A DNA stretch of 64,000 nucleotides. It comes from Rhodoligotrophos sp. CJ14 (GTDB lineage: Bacteria; Pseudomonadota; Alphaproteobacteria; Rhizobiales; Im1). A program made the translations under genes and the position numbers. Positions within the stretch are counted from its first letter, which is position 1; each line of letters opens with the position of its first letter. The DNA lies in the NCBI RefSeq assembly GCF_038811545.1, contig NZ_CP133319.1, forward strand, positions 2,075,516 to 2,139,515. The letters are read 5' to 3'. The notes beneath the pieces are model-generated. The model ran no database searches. It was not told where the DNA came from and saw only the letters and a program-made list of their open reading frames with translations. This document shows positions 36,281 through 46,251 of the stretch, piece by piece.

Positions 36281-37263
36281 TGGAATCGGCAATGGCTGAA
36301 GCCGCCCCTACCCTCATCGTCGAAAACCTGGTGAAGCGCTTTCCCGTGGGCGCCGGGCTCCTCTCGAAGCCCCGCGAATTCGTGCATGCGGTCGATGGGA
36401 TTTCCTTCTCGGTCGGCCGCGGGGAGACCTTGGGCCTCGTGGGCGAAAGCGGCTGTGGGAAGTCGACGGCCGGCAAGACCATCATGCGCCTTGTCCAGCC
36501 GACCTCCGGCAAGATCACCCTGCTCGGCAAGGATATAACCGGCCTCAGCCACTCGGAACTGCGACCCCTGCGCCGGCAGATGCAGATGGTGTTTCAGGAC
36601 CCCTATTCCTCGCTCGATCCGCGCATGCCGGCCGGCAAGATCGTCGCCGAGCCGCTCTCCACCCATGGTCTGGCCAAGGGGCACAGAAGCGAGGCGGTCG
36701 CCGAGCTGTTCCGGCGCGTGGGTTTGAGGCCCGATCAGATGAAGGACTACCCGCACCAATTCTCCGGCGGGCAGCGCCAGCGCATCGCCATTGCCCGCGC
36801 GCTTGCAGTCAATCCCAGCCTGATCATCGGCGATGAGCCGGTCTCGGCGCTAGATGTCTCGATTCAGGCCCAGGTCGTCAACCTGCTGATGGATCTGCAG
36901 GACGAATACAAGCTCTCCTACATTTTCATCGCGCACGATCTCGCGGTGGTCGAGCAGATCAGCCACCGCATCGCCGTCATGTATCTCGGACGTATCGTCG
37001 AAATGGCGGACACGCCCACCCTGATGAGCGCGCCTCTCCATCCCTATACCGAAGCCCTGCTTGCCGCCGTTCCGGTCCCCCAGCCGAGGAAGCGGCGCCG
37101 CCCGAGACCGATCGGCGGCGATGTTCCAAGCCCGATCCGGCGCCCTTCCGGATGCCACTTCCACACACGTTGCCCCCGTGCGGTGGACCATTGCCGCATC
37201 GAGGCCCCGGCGTTGCGCGAATTACAGCCCGGCCATTTTGTGGCGTGCCACTTAGCAGCGTAA
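36277..37263 (+). CDS. ABC transporter ATPase, DppF/OppF type
   Basis: 328 residues from the ATG at 36277, which overlaps the stop of the DppD-like gene (ATGA); the frame is open back to 36232 but that would give a 49-base overlap. Walker A is GESGCGKST, the signature is [15 protein letters not shown], Walker B is [14 protein letters not shown], and the switch histidine is in [11 protein letters not shown]. The C terminus has a cysteine-bearing oligopeptide extension ([14 protein letters not shown]). It is the last gene of the operon that began at 30463. Confidence 0.93.
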   Translation: MMESAMAEAAPTLIVENLVKRFPVGAGLLSKPREFVHAVDGISFSVGRGETLGLVGESGCGKSTAGKTIMRLVQPTSGKITLLGKDITGLSHSELRPLRRQMQMVFQDPYSSLDPRMPAGKIVAEPLSTHGLAKGHRSEAVAELFRRVGLRPDQMKDYPHQFSGGQRQRIAIARALAVNPSLIIGDEPVSALDVSIQAQVVNLLMDLQDEYKLSYIFIAHDLAVVEQISHRIAVMYLGRIVEMADTPTLMSAPLHPYTEALLAAVPVPQPRKRRRPRPIGGDVPSPIRRPSGCHFHTRCPRAVDHCRIEAPALRELQPGHFVACHLAA

Positions 37264-37429
37264 ACCCGAAGCCCCGGCCTTGTCCCGCCGAGCTGTCTCC
37301 CTTATGACCGGCACGCCTGCATCCTATCGGTTGCTGCGAATGGCCAGCGCCTCCATACTCACGCCGTCGCCATAAACACGTCAGGTGCAATTGAGTGCAT
37401 CCTGGTTTCCACCGAGAGGAGCAAAAGCG

Positions 37430-37876
37430 ATGGGCATCTTTGACACGATTAAGAACGCAATCTGGGGCGGTCATCAGGCGTCATCCGCAAGGCCTGGCGC
37501 CACCCTGGTCGCCGATGCTCAACCCGCACCAGCCGCCAAGCCGGCCGCCGCATCCACCGCCACGCCAGCAGCCGCGCCTCAGGCCGCCTCCACCGCAGCC
37601 AGCGCTGCACCTGCCGGTGGACCCGTGGACGTTGCCGCAGTTCTGGATGCCGCCGTCAAGAAGAAGGGGCAATCCCTTCAATGGCGCACATCGATCGTGG
37701 ACCTCATGAAGGCGCTCGACCTCGACAGCAGCTTGGCCCACCGCAAGGAGCTTGCGCAGGAGCTCGGCTATACCGGCGATATGAACGACTCCGCTGCCAT
37801 GAACATGTGGCTGCACAAGCAGGTCATTCAAAAGCTCCAGCAGAGTGGTGGGAAAGTGCCCGCGGATCTGCTCTGA
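37430..37876 (+). CDS. DUF3597 domain protein
   Basis: 148 residues from the ATG at 37430, preceded by AGAGGAGC. An N-terminal amphipathic stretch MGIFDTIKNAIWG is joined by an alanine/proline-rich linker (about 22-62) to a folded C-terminal domain (about 63-148) with VDVAAVLDAAVKKKGQSLQW and RKELAQELGYTGDMNDSAAM. This matches DUF3597 proteins, which are common single genes in Rhizobiales and whose function is unknown. It stands alone between two importer operons and is probably unrelated to them. Confidence 0.8.
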   Translation: MGIFDTIKNAIWGGHQASSARPGATLVADAQPAPAAKPAAASTATPAAAPQAASTAASAAPAGGPVDVAAVLDAAVKKKGQSLQWRTSIVDLMKALDLDSSLAHRKELAQELGYTGDMNDSAAMNMWLHKQVIQKLQQSGGKVPADLL

Positions 37877-38459
37877 CCGTCCCGCTCCCAAGCCCGACGC
37901 CGGTCTTCCGGCTGCTCTATAACCCTGTAATCCTGCCGTGGAGTGCTCCTCGGCGGGTCTCGCCATCGCCTGTTCTCTGAGAAGCCTCCGCCCGCGAGAC
38001 TTCGGTTGCGCCTGTCGAACGCCGGCCGATTGCTCCGCACCGGCGATGGCAAAGCTACGGCAGAGCCCCTGATCCGTTCGATAGCTGCCGAGGATCGAGA
38101 ATTCGCGCATCTGCCCTTCGATGATGAGCGTCCGCGATTGGCCACGGATCAGGTCGCACAAACTGCCTCATCCCCATGTCCAATTTGGGCATGAGCAATG
38201 TCCAATCTCGGAGTAACCACATCCCTCTGTTTTCGGAATGATCAAACCTTAGAATGATTTTCGAAGATCAGCACCGTAAATGTAAGATTTCATATCCGAT
38301 AGAACAGCGGAAGATGATTTATATAGATAGCCCGTCAATAAATAAACAATAGCGTCTGCAACGCATATTCCTTCCGCTCTTGATAAATCGATTGTCGCGC
38401 CGATGGCAGCAAACCGCTCAAACCGGGCACGCTGCCAATCGATAACTAAGGGGTGGGCG
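37877..38459. other. Intergenic region, 583 bases; possible gene remnant and AT-rich promoter region
   Basis: The left part (37877-38161) is GC-rich and has open minus-strand reading with the peptide SYRTDQGLCRSFAIAG, which vaguely resembles the C-terminal motif of small anti-sigma or surface proteins, but it has no start context and no matching continuation. I treat it as at most a decayed fragment. The right part (about 38200-38400) is markedly AT-rich, with TTATATAGAT at 38320 and several A/T runs, and probably holds the promoter of the importer operon that starts at 38460. No RNA gene is recognised. Confidence 0.4.
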
Positions 38460-40055
38460 ATGTCGTCTGATCAATACAAAAAACCTGGCCAGGGTGAGCG
38501 TACAGTCCGCGACGGGATCAGCCGCCGCCTGTTCAACACGGGCATGTTGGCGGGCGGTCTCGTCGCCGCCAGCGGGCTGCCATTGGTGTCGGAAGCAAGG
38601 GCGCAACAGCCCAAGCGCGGTGGCCTCGTCCGGCTCGCGCTCTACCAACAGAGTACCGGCGATACCTTCGATTCAGCGCGCTACGACAAGGGCAACGATT
38701 ATATCAGGGGCACCAGCGTCTATAGCTATCTCACGAGCATGGACGAGGGCGGCAATGCCCGGCCGGAAGTCGCGATTTCTTGGGAGCCGAACAAGGAGGC
38801 GACCCGCTGGGCATTTAAGATCCGCAAGGGCATCACCTTCAGCGATGGCGCGCCGCTCACCATCGACGACATCATCTTTTCCATCATGCGCCACAAGGAG
38901 GAGAAGGTCGCCTCCAGCGCAAAGCAGCTCGTGGGCAACATCACGGCTGTGAAGGCTGATGGTGATGACGGCTTCACTGTGGAGCTGGCATCTCCGGACG
39001 TCGACTTGCCGATCCTGATCGGCCTCTTCCAATTCGCTCTCGTCAAGAATGGGACCTATGATTTCAGCAAGCCGATCGGCACTGGCGCCTTCATTATGAA
39101 GGAGTTCCAGCCGGGCATCCGGACGGTGCTGACGCGCAACCCTAACTTCTGGAAGGAAGGCCGCCCCTATATCGACGAGTTCGAGATGTTTCCCATCCCG
39201 GATGCATCCGCCCGTGCCAACGCGCTACTCTCCGGCGATGTGGACATGATCCTCGAATTGCGCGGCAATGGCATCGAGGAGGTGGCGAAATCGGGCACGG
39301 CCGATGTCTTCGTGACCCCGAGCACGCGTTATACGGCCATCCAGGCTGCCGTTGATCGAGCGCCGTCGAACAATCTCGATCTCACCCTGGCCATGGCCTA
39401 TATGATCGATCGTAAGCGGCTTCTCGATACCGTGCTGCGCGGCTATGGCATGATCGCCAACGATCATCCGATTGGTCCCAAGAGCCCCTACTACAACGCC
39501 AACCTGCCTCAGCGCGAGCTCGACCTGGACAAGGCCAAATATCACTTGGGCAAATCCGGCATCGGCAATGCGCGGGTTCAGGTCTGCGTGGGCGATGGTG
39601 TGCTCTACAGCATTGATATCGGCCAGCTCTTGCTGAGAGAGGCAACGCGCGCGGGGCTCAATCTCGACATCAAGCGGGAACCGGCCGAGAGCTACTGGAC
39701 CGCGGTCGCAGGCAAGCGGCCCTATGCCGCCACCAATTTCCATCCGCGCCCCACCTACAATATGCTGCTCAATCTTGCCTGGCGTAAAGGTGCGCCATGG
39801 AACTTCTCGCACTACAACAACGACAAGCTGGAAAAGCTGATCGATGAATCCCGGGCCACGCTCGATATGCAGAAGCGGGTCGAATACTACCACGAGATCC
39901 AGTCGATCATTCACAATTCAGGCGCGATCATTCTGCCCTGCTTCCTGAGCTACATCGACGGTGTGTCGAAGCGGATCAAGGGGCTTACGCCATTGCCGAT
40001 CGGCAGCCTTGGTGGGTTCAACTTCGCCGACCGCATATGGCTCGAAGAAGTGTGA
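38460..40055 (+). CDS. ABC transporter substrate-binding protein, family 5 (oligopeptide type), second system
   Basis: 531 residues from the ATG at 38460, which follows AAGGGG; the frame extends to 38403 without a ribosome-binding site. A long Tat signal has the twin arginines at 22-23 in ISRRLFNTGMLAGG and ends near SEARAQQ (about residue 49). The mature protein is a family 5 binding protein with WEPNKEATRWAFKIRKGITF. It serves the importer at 40101-43629. The enzymes downstream suggest that the ligand is a small acid or amine, perhaps N-methylated, rather than a peptide. Confidence 0.92.
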   Translation: MSSDQYKKPGQGERTVRDGISRRLFNTGMLAGGLVAASGLPLVSEARAQQPKRGGLVRLALYQQSTGDTFDSARYDKGNDYIRGTSVYSYLTSMDEGGNARPEVAISWEPNKEATRWAFKIRKGITFSDGAPLTIDDIIFSIMRHKEEKVASSAKQLVGNITAVKADGDDGFTVELASPDVDLPILIGLFQFALVKNGTYDFSKPIGTGAFIMKEFQPGIRTVLTRNPNFWKEGRPYIDEFEMFPIPDASARANALLSGDVDMILELRGNGIEEVAKSGTADVFVTPSTRYTAIQAAVDRAPSNNLDLTLAMAYMIDRKRLLDTVLRGYGMIANDHPIGPKSPYYNANLPQRELDLDKAKYHLGKSGIGNARVQVCVGDGVLYSIDIGQLLLREATRAGLNLDIKREPAESYWTAVAGKRPYAATNFHPRPTYNMLLNLAWRKGAPWNFSHYNNDKLEKLIDESRATLDMQKRVEYYHEIQSIIHNSGAIILPCFLSYIDGVSKRIKGLTPLPIGSLGGFNFADRIWLEEV

Positions 40056-40100
40056 GGGGGCGAACCTCACCTGAGGACTCGTTGTGAAGGGAAGGTAAGC

Positions 40101-41093
40101 TTGGCGGCACTCATCTTAAGACGGCTGGGCGCGACGCTGGTGCTGCTGTTTGTGGTGTCGCTGCTCATCTTCGCAGGATGCGAGATACTCCCCGGCGACG
40201 TGGCGCAAGTGGCGCTGGGTCAGTTCGCAACCGAGGAGAATGTCCAGGCGCTGCGGGTACAGATGGGCCTCGATCGCCCGGCACCCGTCCGCTACCTTGA
40301 ATGGCTGGCGGGCGTGGTGCAAGGCGATTGGGGCACCTCCATCGTGACGCGCAACAGCGTCTCGTCAATGCTGTCCGAACGCATCGCCAACACCGCGATG
40401 CTCGCCGGGTTGACCACGATTATCGCCGTGCCGCTCGCCATCCTGCTCGGCCTGGCCATGGCTATGCGGCGCGGCAGCACGGTCGATCGGGCCACATCGG
40501 TCGTCATACTCGGGCTTTCGGCAACACCGGAATTCCTGATCGCGACGCTTGGTGTGCTGCTCTTTGCCGTCCATCTCGGATGGCTGCCGGCGGTCGCCTA
40601 TCTCAGTCCAGGCGCCGATATCGCCGACACGCTTCGTGCCCTGCTGCTGCCCACCCTCACCCTCGTGATCGTGGTGACCGCGCAGATCTCGCGCATGACC
40701 CGGGCGATCATCGCCAATATTCTCAATGAACCCTATATCGAAATGGCGGCCCTCAAAGGCATTCCCCACCACCGCGTGGTTGCCTATCACGCCCTCCTCA
40801 ATGCGATTGGGCCGATTGCCAATGTGGTCGCGCTGAACGTCGCCTATCTCGTCAGCGGCATCGTCGTCGTCGAGACGGTATTCGCCTATCCAGGGCTCGC
40901 CCAATTGATGATCGACGCGGTGCAGTCGCGCGACATGCCGGTGATCCAGGCCTGTGCGATGATCTTCTGCGCGACCTATGTGCTGCTGGTTTTGCTCGCT
41001 GATATCATCGCTCAGGCTTGCGATCCACGTGCCAAGGCGGCCGGCCGAGCTGTCGCACAGACTGGCCTCTCCAATCCGGCGGAGGCGCAATGA
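40101..41093 (+). CDS. ABC transporter permease, DppB/OppB type, second system
   Basis: 330 residues from a TTG at 40101 preceded by GAAGG; no ATG or GTG lies near the expected start. The opening LILRRLGATLVLLFVVSLLI is the DppB first helix, followed by EILPGDVAQVALGQFATEEN and, further on, the docking loop EMAALKGIPHHRVVAYHALLN. Together with the next gene it forms the pore. It overlaps that gene by ATGA. Confidence 0.9.
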   Translation: MAALILRRLGATLVLLFVVSLLIFAGCEILPGDVAQVALGQFATEENVQALRVQMGLDRPAPVRYLEWLAGVVQGDWGTSIVTRNSVSSMLSERIANTAMLAGLTTIIAVPLAILLGLAMAMRRGSTVDRATSVVILGLSATPEFLIATLGVLLFAVHLGWLPAVAYLSPGADIADTLRALLLPTLTLVIVVTAQISRMTRAIIANILNEPYIEMAALKGIPHHRVVAYHALLNAIGPIANVVALNVAYLVSGIVVVETVFAYPGLAQLMIDAVQSRDMPVIQACAMIFCATYVLLVLLADIIAQACDPRAKAAGRAVAQTGLSNPAEAQ

Positions 41094-41920
41094 GCACGGT
41101 TCTCACCATAGCGCGCCGCAGGCCGCGGATCACGTTATGGGTCAGCGTCGCCATCCTGGCCTTCTTCATTTTGGTGGCAATCCTGTCGCTCGGCCCCTTG
41201 CCGCACGACCCCACCGAGTTCATCACCGACGAGCCCTTTGCGCCGCCCACCTCTGGCCTGTGGCTTGGCTCCGACTCCCTCGGCCGCGACGTGCTCTCGC
41301 GCCTGATCGAGGCCACCCGCATCACCCTGGCCATGGCGCTGGCGGCCACCATTCTTGCCCATCTCATCGGCGACACGCTGGGACTGCTCGCAGCGATCAA
41401 GGGCGGGATCATCGACGGCATGCTCAGCCGCGCGGTCGATGTGGTCCTGTCCCTACCCAAGATCATCATTGGTCTGGTGGTTGTGGCAGCCCTCGGCCCC
41501 TCGATCGGTGTCATCGTGGGGCTGGCAGCCATCGTCTATGCGGCAGGCGTGTTCCGGATCGCCCGTGCCCTCGGCAATGATCTCGTCAATATGGACTACA
41601 TCACTGTCGCGCGGTCCCGCGGCGAAGGCCTGGGCTGGATCCTGTTCGGCGAGATGCTGCCGCATGTCGTAAGGCCGCTTGCTGCGGATTTCGCCATTCG
41701 CATGAGCTTCGCCATCCTGTTCATGAGCAGCCTCAGCTTCCTCGGTCTCGGCGTGCAGCCGCCGCAGGCTGACTGGGGCGGCCTTGCCCGCGAGGGCTTG
41801 AGCGGCCTTTCCTCGAACCCTTACGCCGCCGTTGCGCCCGCTGTCTGCATCGCGCTGGTCTCCATCAGCCTGAACCTGCTGGTTGATGCGCTTGAGCGCA
41901 CCCCGGTCCGGGGGGAATAG
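41090..41920 (+). CDS. ABC transporter permease, DppC/OppC type, second system
   Basis: 276 residues from the ATG at 41090 in an ATGA overlap. WLGSDSLGRDVLSRLIEATR is the DppC hallmark, the docking loop is DYITVARSRGEGLGWILFGE, and the end has LSFLGLGVQPPQADWGGLA. The N-terminal arm is shorter than usual. Two bases separate its stop from the ATPase gene. Confidence 0.92.
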   Translation: MSTVLTIARRRPRITLWVSVAILAFFILVAILSLGPLPHDPTEFITDEPFAPPTSGLWLGSDSLGRDVLSRLIEATRITLAMALAATILAHLIGDTLGLLAAIKGGIIDGMLSRAVDVVLSLPKIIIGLVVVAALGPSIGVIVGLAAIVYAAGVFRIARALGNDLVNMDYITVARSRGEGLGWILFGEMLPHVVRPLAADFAIRMSFAILFMSSLSFLGLGVQPPQADWGGLAREGLSGLSSNPYAAVAPAVCIALVSISLNLLVDALERTPVRGE

Positions 41921-41922
41921 CG

Positions 41923-43629
41923 ATGGGTGATACCATTCTCACCGTCGACAATCTGCGTATCGTTTCGGATGCCGGCGTGCCGATCGTGCAGAACGTGTCC
42001 TTCTCCGTGGCGCGCGGTGAGGTGCTGGCCCTCATCGGCGCCTCTGGCTCCGGCAAGACGACCCTTGCCCTTTCCGCGCTTGGACATTTGCGGCCCGGCC
42101 TGCACCTGCAAGAGGGGCGGGTGACGCTCGCCGGCATCGATCTCCTCGCCGCGCCACGGCGCCAGCTCAATGGCCTGCGTGGGCGCAAGGTCGCTTATGT
42201 CGCCCAGAGTGCCGCTGCCGCCTTCAATCCGCGGATCAGGCTGATGAATCAGGTGACTGAGGCAGCGCGCATCCACCGGACGCAATGGGCGAGCTCGGCC
42301 CAGCAGCGCGCCCTTGCGTTGTTCCAGTCCCTGAGCCTGCCGGACCCGGAACGGGTCAGCCGGCGGTTCCCGCACGAGGTCTCTGGCGGTCAGCTCCAGC
42401 GCTTCATGATCGCCATGGGTCTCCAGGAGGAACCGCTGTTGCTGGTCTGCGACGAGCCCACCAGCGCCCTCGATGTCACCACCCAAGTCGAGGTGATGCG
42501 GCTGCTCAAGCGCGCCATTCACGACAACAACACCGCCGCCTTGTTCGTCAGTCATGACCTGGCGGTTGTCGCCCAGATCGCAACCCGGATCATCGTTCTG
42601 CGCAGCGGTCATGTGGTTGAAACGGGCACGACGGAGGAAATCCTGAACCGGCCGCAGGCGGACTATACCAAGGAGCTGATTGCCGCCTGCCGCCACCTCT
42701 CCGTGAAAGCGGCGGGCAAGGGCAGCACGCAGGGGCAGATAACCCATCTTCCGGCCGCGAGCCCCCTGCTCGAGGTGAGCCGCCTCACGGCCGGATATGG
42801 CCGGCTCGACAATGGACAGCCGGTCGCCACCACTTTGCGTGATGTCAGCCTGAGGGTTGGCCGGGGTGAGATTGTGGCTGTTATCGGCGAGTCCGGCTCG
42901 GGCAAGACCACATTGGCGCGCGTGATCGCAGGGCTCCATGAACCCGCCTCTGGCACCGTGATGCTGCAGGGCAAATCCTTGGCCGGCGCGGATCGCAGCC
43001 GATCTCTGGACGAGCGCCGCCTTGTGCAGCTGGTCTTTCAGACCGCCGACACTGCCCTCAATCCGAAGCAGAAGATCAGGCAGATCCTCGGCCGTACACT
43101 GAAGTTTTTTCATGGCACCAGACGCCAGGCCGCCGAAGCCCGCATGATCGAGCTCCTGAACATGGTTCAGCTCCCGGCAACCTATCTCGATCGCCTGCCC
43201 AGCGAGCTCTCCGGCGGTGAGAAGCAGCGCGTGAACTTGGCACGGGCACTGGCCGCCAACCCGGAGGTGCTGATCTGTGATGAGATCACCTCGGCCCTCG
43301 ATACCATCGTTGCACGGTCGATCATCGCACTCATCGAGCGTCTCCGTTCGGAACTTGGTCTCGCCATCATTTTCATCAGCCACGATCTGGCGACGGTTGC
43401 CTCGATCGCCGATCGGGTCACGGTTCTGCGCCAGGGCCGCGTGGTGGAGAGCGGGTCTGCCGCAACGGTGCTGGCCGCGCCCGCCGATCCCTACACCAAG
43501 CTTTTGATCGCATCGGTTCCGGAGCTGCGGCCCGGCTGGCTGGAAGAGGCCGTCGCCGCCCGTCAGCAGCTCGAGCTCGCGCCTCCAGGTCAGGTGGCGC
43601 GTGAAGACCGTGCGAGCCTCATGTCGTAA
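41923..43629 (+). CDS. Fused double ABC ATPase (DppD-DppF in one chain)
   Basis: 568 residues with two complete ATPase domains. The first has GASGSGKTT, VSGGQLQRFMIAMGL, LLVCDEPTSALDVT and VSHDLAVVA. The second, from about residue 280, has GESGSGKTT, LSGGEKQRVNLARAL, VLICDEITSALDT and ISHDLATVA. This is the GsiA/YejF arrangement in which one gene replaces dppD and dppF. The second Walker B reads CDEITSAL in place of the usual CDEPTSAL. It powers the importer with binding protein 38460 and permeases 40101 and 41090. Confidence 0.93.
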   Translation: MGDTILTVDNLRIVSDAGVPIVQNVSFSVARGEVLALIGASGSGKTTLALSALGHLRPGLHLQEGRVTLAGIDLLAAPRRQLNGLRGRKVAYVAQSAAAAFNPRIRLMNQVTEAARIHRTQWASSAQQRALALFQSLSLPDPERVSRRFPHEVSGGQLQRFMIAMGLQEEPLLLVCDEPTSALDVTTQVEVMRLLKRAIHDNNTAALFVSHDLAVVAQIATRIIVLRSGHVVETGTTEEILNRPQADYTKELIAACRHLSVKAAGKGSTQGQITHLPAASPLLEVSRLTAGYGRLDNGQPVATTLRDVSLRVGRGEIVAVIGESGSGKTTLARVIAGLHEPASGTVMLQGKSLAGADRSRSLDERRLVQLVFQTADTALNPKQKIRQILGRTLKFFHGTRRQAAEARMIELLNMVQLPATYLDRLPSELSGGEKQRVNLARALAANPEVLICDEITSALDTIVARSIIALIERLRSELGLAIIFISHDLATVASIADRVTVLRQGRVVESGSAATVLAAPADPYTKLLIASVPELRPGWLEEAVAARQQLELAPPGQVAREDRASLMS

Positions 43630-43652
43630 CCCCCGCGGTGAGAAGGAACGTC

Positions 43653-45203
43653 ATGCGCCAGCCCCTCCCGTCTCTCGAAGGCCAGATATTCGATGTCGCC
43701 GTGATCGGCGGCGGCGCGGCCGGCGCGAGTGCAGCCCAGCATCTCGCCGCAAAGGGCTATAGGACGGTTCTGGTCGACAAGGGCGATTTTGCCAGCGGCA
43801 CCAGCAGCCGGTCGAGCCGCTTGCTCTATTGCGGCCTTGCCTATTTCTCACCGGATTATGAGCTGTGGCGCTATGCCTATCGCTGGGGCGACCTCAAGAA
43901 CCGGGTCTATATGGCGCGCCTCGCCATGCAATGCCGCACCCAGCTTGCCACCACAATGCCGGAGCGCCTCTCCCGCCACACGTTCTTCTTTCCGGTGTTC
44001 CGAGATGGTGCCTTTCCCGGATGGAAGGTGGACCTGGGCTACAGGGCATTGAGCCTGTTCGGCTCGCCCCAGGCGCCCCTTGACTACCATCGCCTGCCGG
44101 CTGCAGCAGCGGCGAAACAATATGGCCTGGTCCGCCTCATGGACCAGAGCCGGCTCGACAGCGTCGGCGTGTTTCAGGAATATCAATACAAATGGGCTGA
44201 GCGCATCTGCCTGGACACGGTGCTGGATGCGGAACGCTGCGGCGCCACCATACGCAACTACACCGAGGTGACCGCGATCGAGAGAGTGCCGTCAAACCGG
44301 TGGCGGCTGACGCTTCAAGACAGCATTGCCAGGGGCGTCACGACTCAGATCGAGGCCCATGCGCTGGTCAACACAGCCGGTCCTTGGGCAGACCGGGTGA
44401 CGGCGCGGGCCGTTCCCCGGCCCAAGCAGCGCCTTGTCGGCATTAAGGGCGTCAACGTTCTGGTGAAGCTGCCGGATGACTGCCGCGGGCTCGGCATGGA
44501 GACGATCAGCAGTATAGATCAGCCCTTCTACTGCATGCCCTGGGGCGACTATCACTTCTTCGGCCCCACCGAGACGATCTTCGAAGGCGATCCGGATACG
44601 GTGCGGGTCTTGCCGGAAGAGGTGAGCTTCATCTTGAACGAGGCCAATCGCGTCTTCCCGACCCTGAAGCTCACCACCGATGATGTGGTCTATAGCTGGT
44701 GCGGCGTGCGGCCGCGCACCCATAGCGAGGCGGATGAGGGCGTGAAGTCGGTCAGGATCCACGATATGGCCGAGGAAGGAATGCCCAACGCCCTCACCCT
44801 TACTGGAACACCCATCATGATGCACCGCTATGCCGGACGGAAGATCGCCGAGCAGGTTTCGGATACGGTCCGCCCGTCGGGAGAACCGCGCCCGCTCTCC
44901 TACGGGGCGAAGCTGCCGCCGAAAGGTGATGCGCCGCAGGCGGCAATCCCGGTCGAGGCGCTGCGTCATGCGGCGGCGAACGAGCATGCCGTAACCCTCA
45001 TCGACCTCTTGTTCCGCCGCGTGATGGTCGGTTGGCAGCCGGGCATGGGTGTGGCCGAGGCCCGGGCCGCAGCCGAGGCGGTCGCCGACATCTTAGGGTG
45101 GAGCGATGCGCGCATCACCGCGGAGGTGGAGGCCTATGTCACCTTCATTGCCGAACATTTCTCGCCCGCAATCCTCCGCGCCCGCCAGGCGGCCGTTGCC
45201 TGA
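43653..45203 (+). CDS. FAD-dependent oxidoreductase of the GlpD/DAO family
   Basis: 516 residues from the ATG at 43653, preceded by AAGGA; a GTG at 43638 is less likely. The FAD-binding start VAVIGGGAAGASAAQHLAAKG and the following GDFASGTSSRSSRLLYCGLAYF are the GlpD signature, and VVYSWCGVRPRTHSEADEG resembles the GlpD substrate region. GlpD oxidises glycerol 3-phosphate and passes electrons to quinone. Here the enzyme lies in an importer operon with amine- and acid-metabolising enzymes, so it may oxidise a different alcohol or amine. Its specificity is unknown. Confidence 0.85.
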   Translation: MRQPLPSLEGQIFDVAVIGGGAAGASAAQHLAAKGYRTVLVDKGDFASGTSSRSSRLLYCGLAYFSPDYELWRYAYRWGDLKNRVYMARLAMQCRTQLATTMPERLSRHTFFFPVFRDGAFPGWKVDLGYRALSLFGSPQAPLDYHRLPAAAAAKQYGLVRLMDQSRLDSVGVFQEYQYKWAERICLDTVLDAERCGATIRNYTEVTAIERVPSNRWRLTLQDSIARGVTTQIEAHALVNTAGPWADRVTARAVPRPKQRLVGIKGVNVLVKLPDDCRGLGMETISSIDQPFYCMPWGDYHFFGPTETIFEGDPDTVRVLPEEVSFILNEANRVFPTLKLTTDDVVYSWCGVRPRTHSEADEGVKSVRIHDMAEEGMPNALTLTGTPIMMHRYAGRKIAEQVSDTVRPSGEPRPLSYGAKLPPKGDAPQAAIPVEALRHAAANEHAVTLIDLLFRRVMVGWQPGMGVAEARAAAEAVADILGWSDARITAEVEAYVTFIAEHFSPAILRARQAAVA

Positions 45204-45213
45204 GGATATGGGT

Positions 45214-46173
45214 ATGCGCTTCGTCGATGCCGAAACCGTGCACAGGCTGCTCGATTGGCCCGGATTGATCGAGGCTTTGCGCCGCGCGCATAAGGGGCCG
45301 GCGCCCAAGACCGCGCGCGCCGTGCTGGAGGAGCCGCGGCCCGAAGGCTTGCCGAACATGCTGCTGGCCCTGCCCACTTGGCAGCATGGCCAAGCGCTGG
45401 GTGTGAAGCTGGTGGCCTCCTTCCCCGGCAATGTCGCCTCCTACGGCGTGCCGACAGTCGATGCCCTCTACATCCTGTTTGATCCGAACACCGGCAAGCC
45501 CCAGCTTGTCATCGATGGCGAGGCGCTGATCTTCCGCAAGACAGCTGCGGACTCAGCCCTTGGCGCGGGCTTCCTTGCGCCGCGACATGCAAGCCGACTG
45601 CTGATCGTCGGCGCTGGCGCTCTGGCACCCTATGTGGTGCATGCGATGCGCGCCGTCCGTCCGGAGATCAGCACCATTCGCATCTGGAACAGGACACCCC
45701 AGCGCGCCTTCGCCCTTGCCCGAGACTTGCGGGAGCAGGACCTTCACGCCGAAGCCACCGTAGATCTCGATCAGGAGGTCGCCGCGGCAGACATCATCAT
45801 CGGCGCCACGATGGCAACGCGTCCTCTGATCAAGGGCGCCCATCTGAAGCCGGGCACCCATGTCAATCTCATCGGCTCCTTCACGCCGGAAATGCGGGAA
45901 GCTGATGACGAGGTCCTGCGCCGCGCCCGCATCTATGTCGATGATTTCGGCTGCCTCGATCGCTCCGGCGAATTCATTGAGCCCTTGCGCAATGGCGTGA
46001 TCAATCGCGAAGCCGTGCTGGGCAATCTCTTCGATCTGTGCCAGGCGCCTCAGCCCCCACAGCTTAGCGCCGAAGACATAACCCTGTTCAAGAACGGCGG
46101 CGCCGGCCAGCTCGATCTCTTTGTTGCAAGTCACCTTCGTCAGCGTCTCGCCGAGACGGAACTGGCGCCCTAA
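45214..46173 (+). CDS. Ornithine cyclodeaminase/mu-crystallin family protein
   Basis: 319 residues from the ATG at 45214, eight bases after GAGG; the frame runs back into the previous gene. The Rossmann region SRLLIVGAGALAPYVVHAMR (from about residue 129) and the preceding IFRKTAADSALGAGFLA are family hallmarks, as is the DDFG near residue 247. Members include ornithine cyclodeaminase, ketimine reductase, alanine dehydrogenase and EutC of ectoine use, all acting on cyclic imines or amino acids with NAD(P). It fits an operon that handles an amine or cyclic amino acid. Confidence 0.87.
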   Translation: MRFVDAETVHRLLDWPGLIEALRRAHKGPAPKTARAVLEEPRPEGLPNMLLALPTWQHGQALGVKLVASFPGNVASYGVPTVDALYILFDPNTGKPQLVIDGEALIFRKTAADSALGAGFLAPRHASRLLIVGAGALAPYVVHAMRAVRPEISTIRIWNRTPQRAFALARDLREQDLHAEATVDLDQEVAAADIIIGATMATRPLIKGAHLKPGTHVNLIGSFTPEMREADDEVLRRARIYVDDFGCLDRSGEFIEPLRNGVINREAVLGNLFDLCQAPQPPQLSAEDITLFKNGGAGQLDLFVASHLRQRLAETELAP

Positions 46174-46251
46174 GCCATGGTCTTCGAAACCCCATGAGGC
46201 CCAGAACCGATAGGCCGTCCGCGAGACTCTCCCATCATGAGGCTAAACCCC

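Noticed and set aside
41821-43383. 520-codon open frame on the minus strand opposite the fused ABC ATPase
   Set aside because: It is the antisense of a gene with complete Walker and signature motifs. Its translation has no recognisable domain and the composition typical of GC-rich antisense frames.
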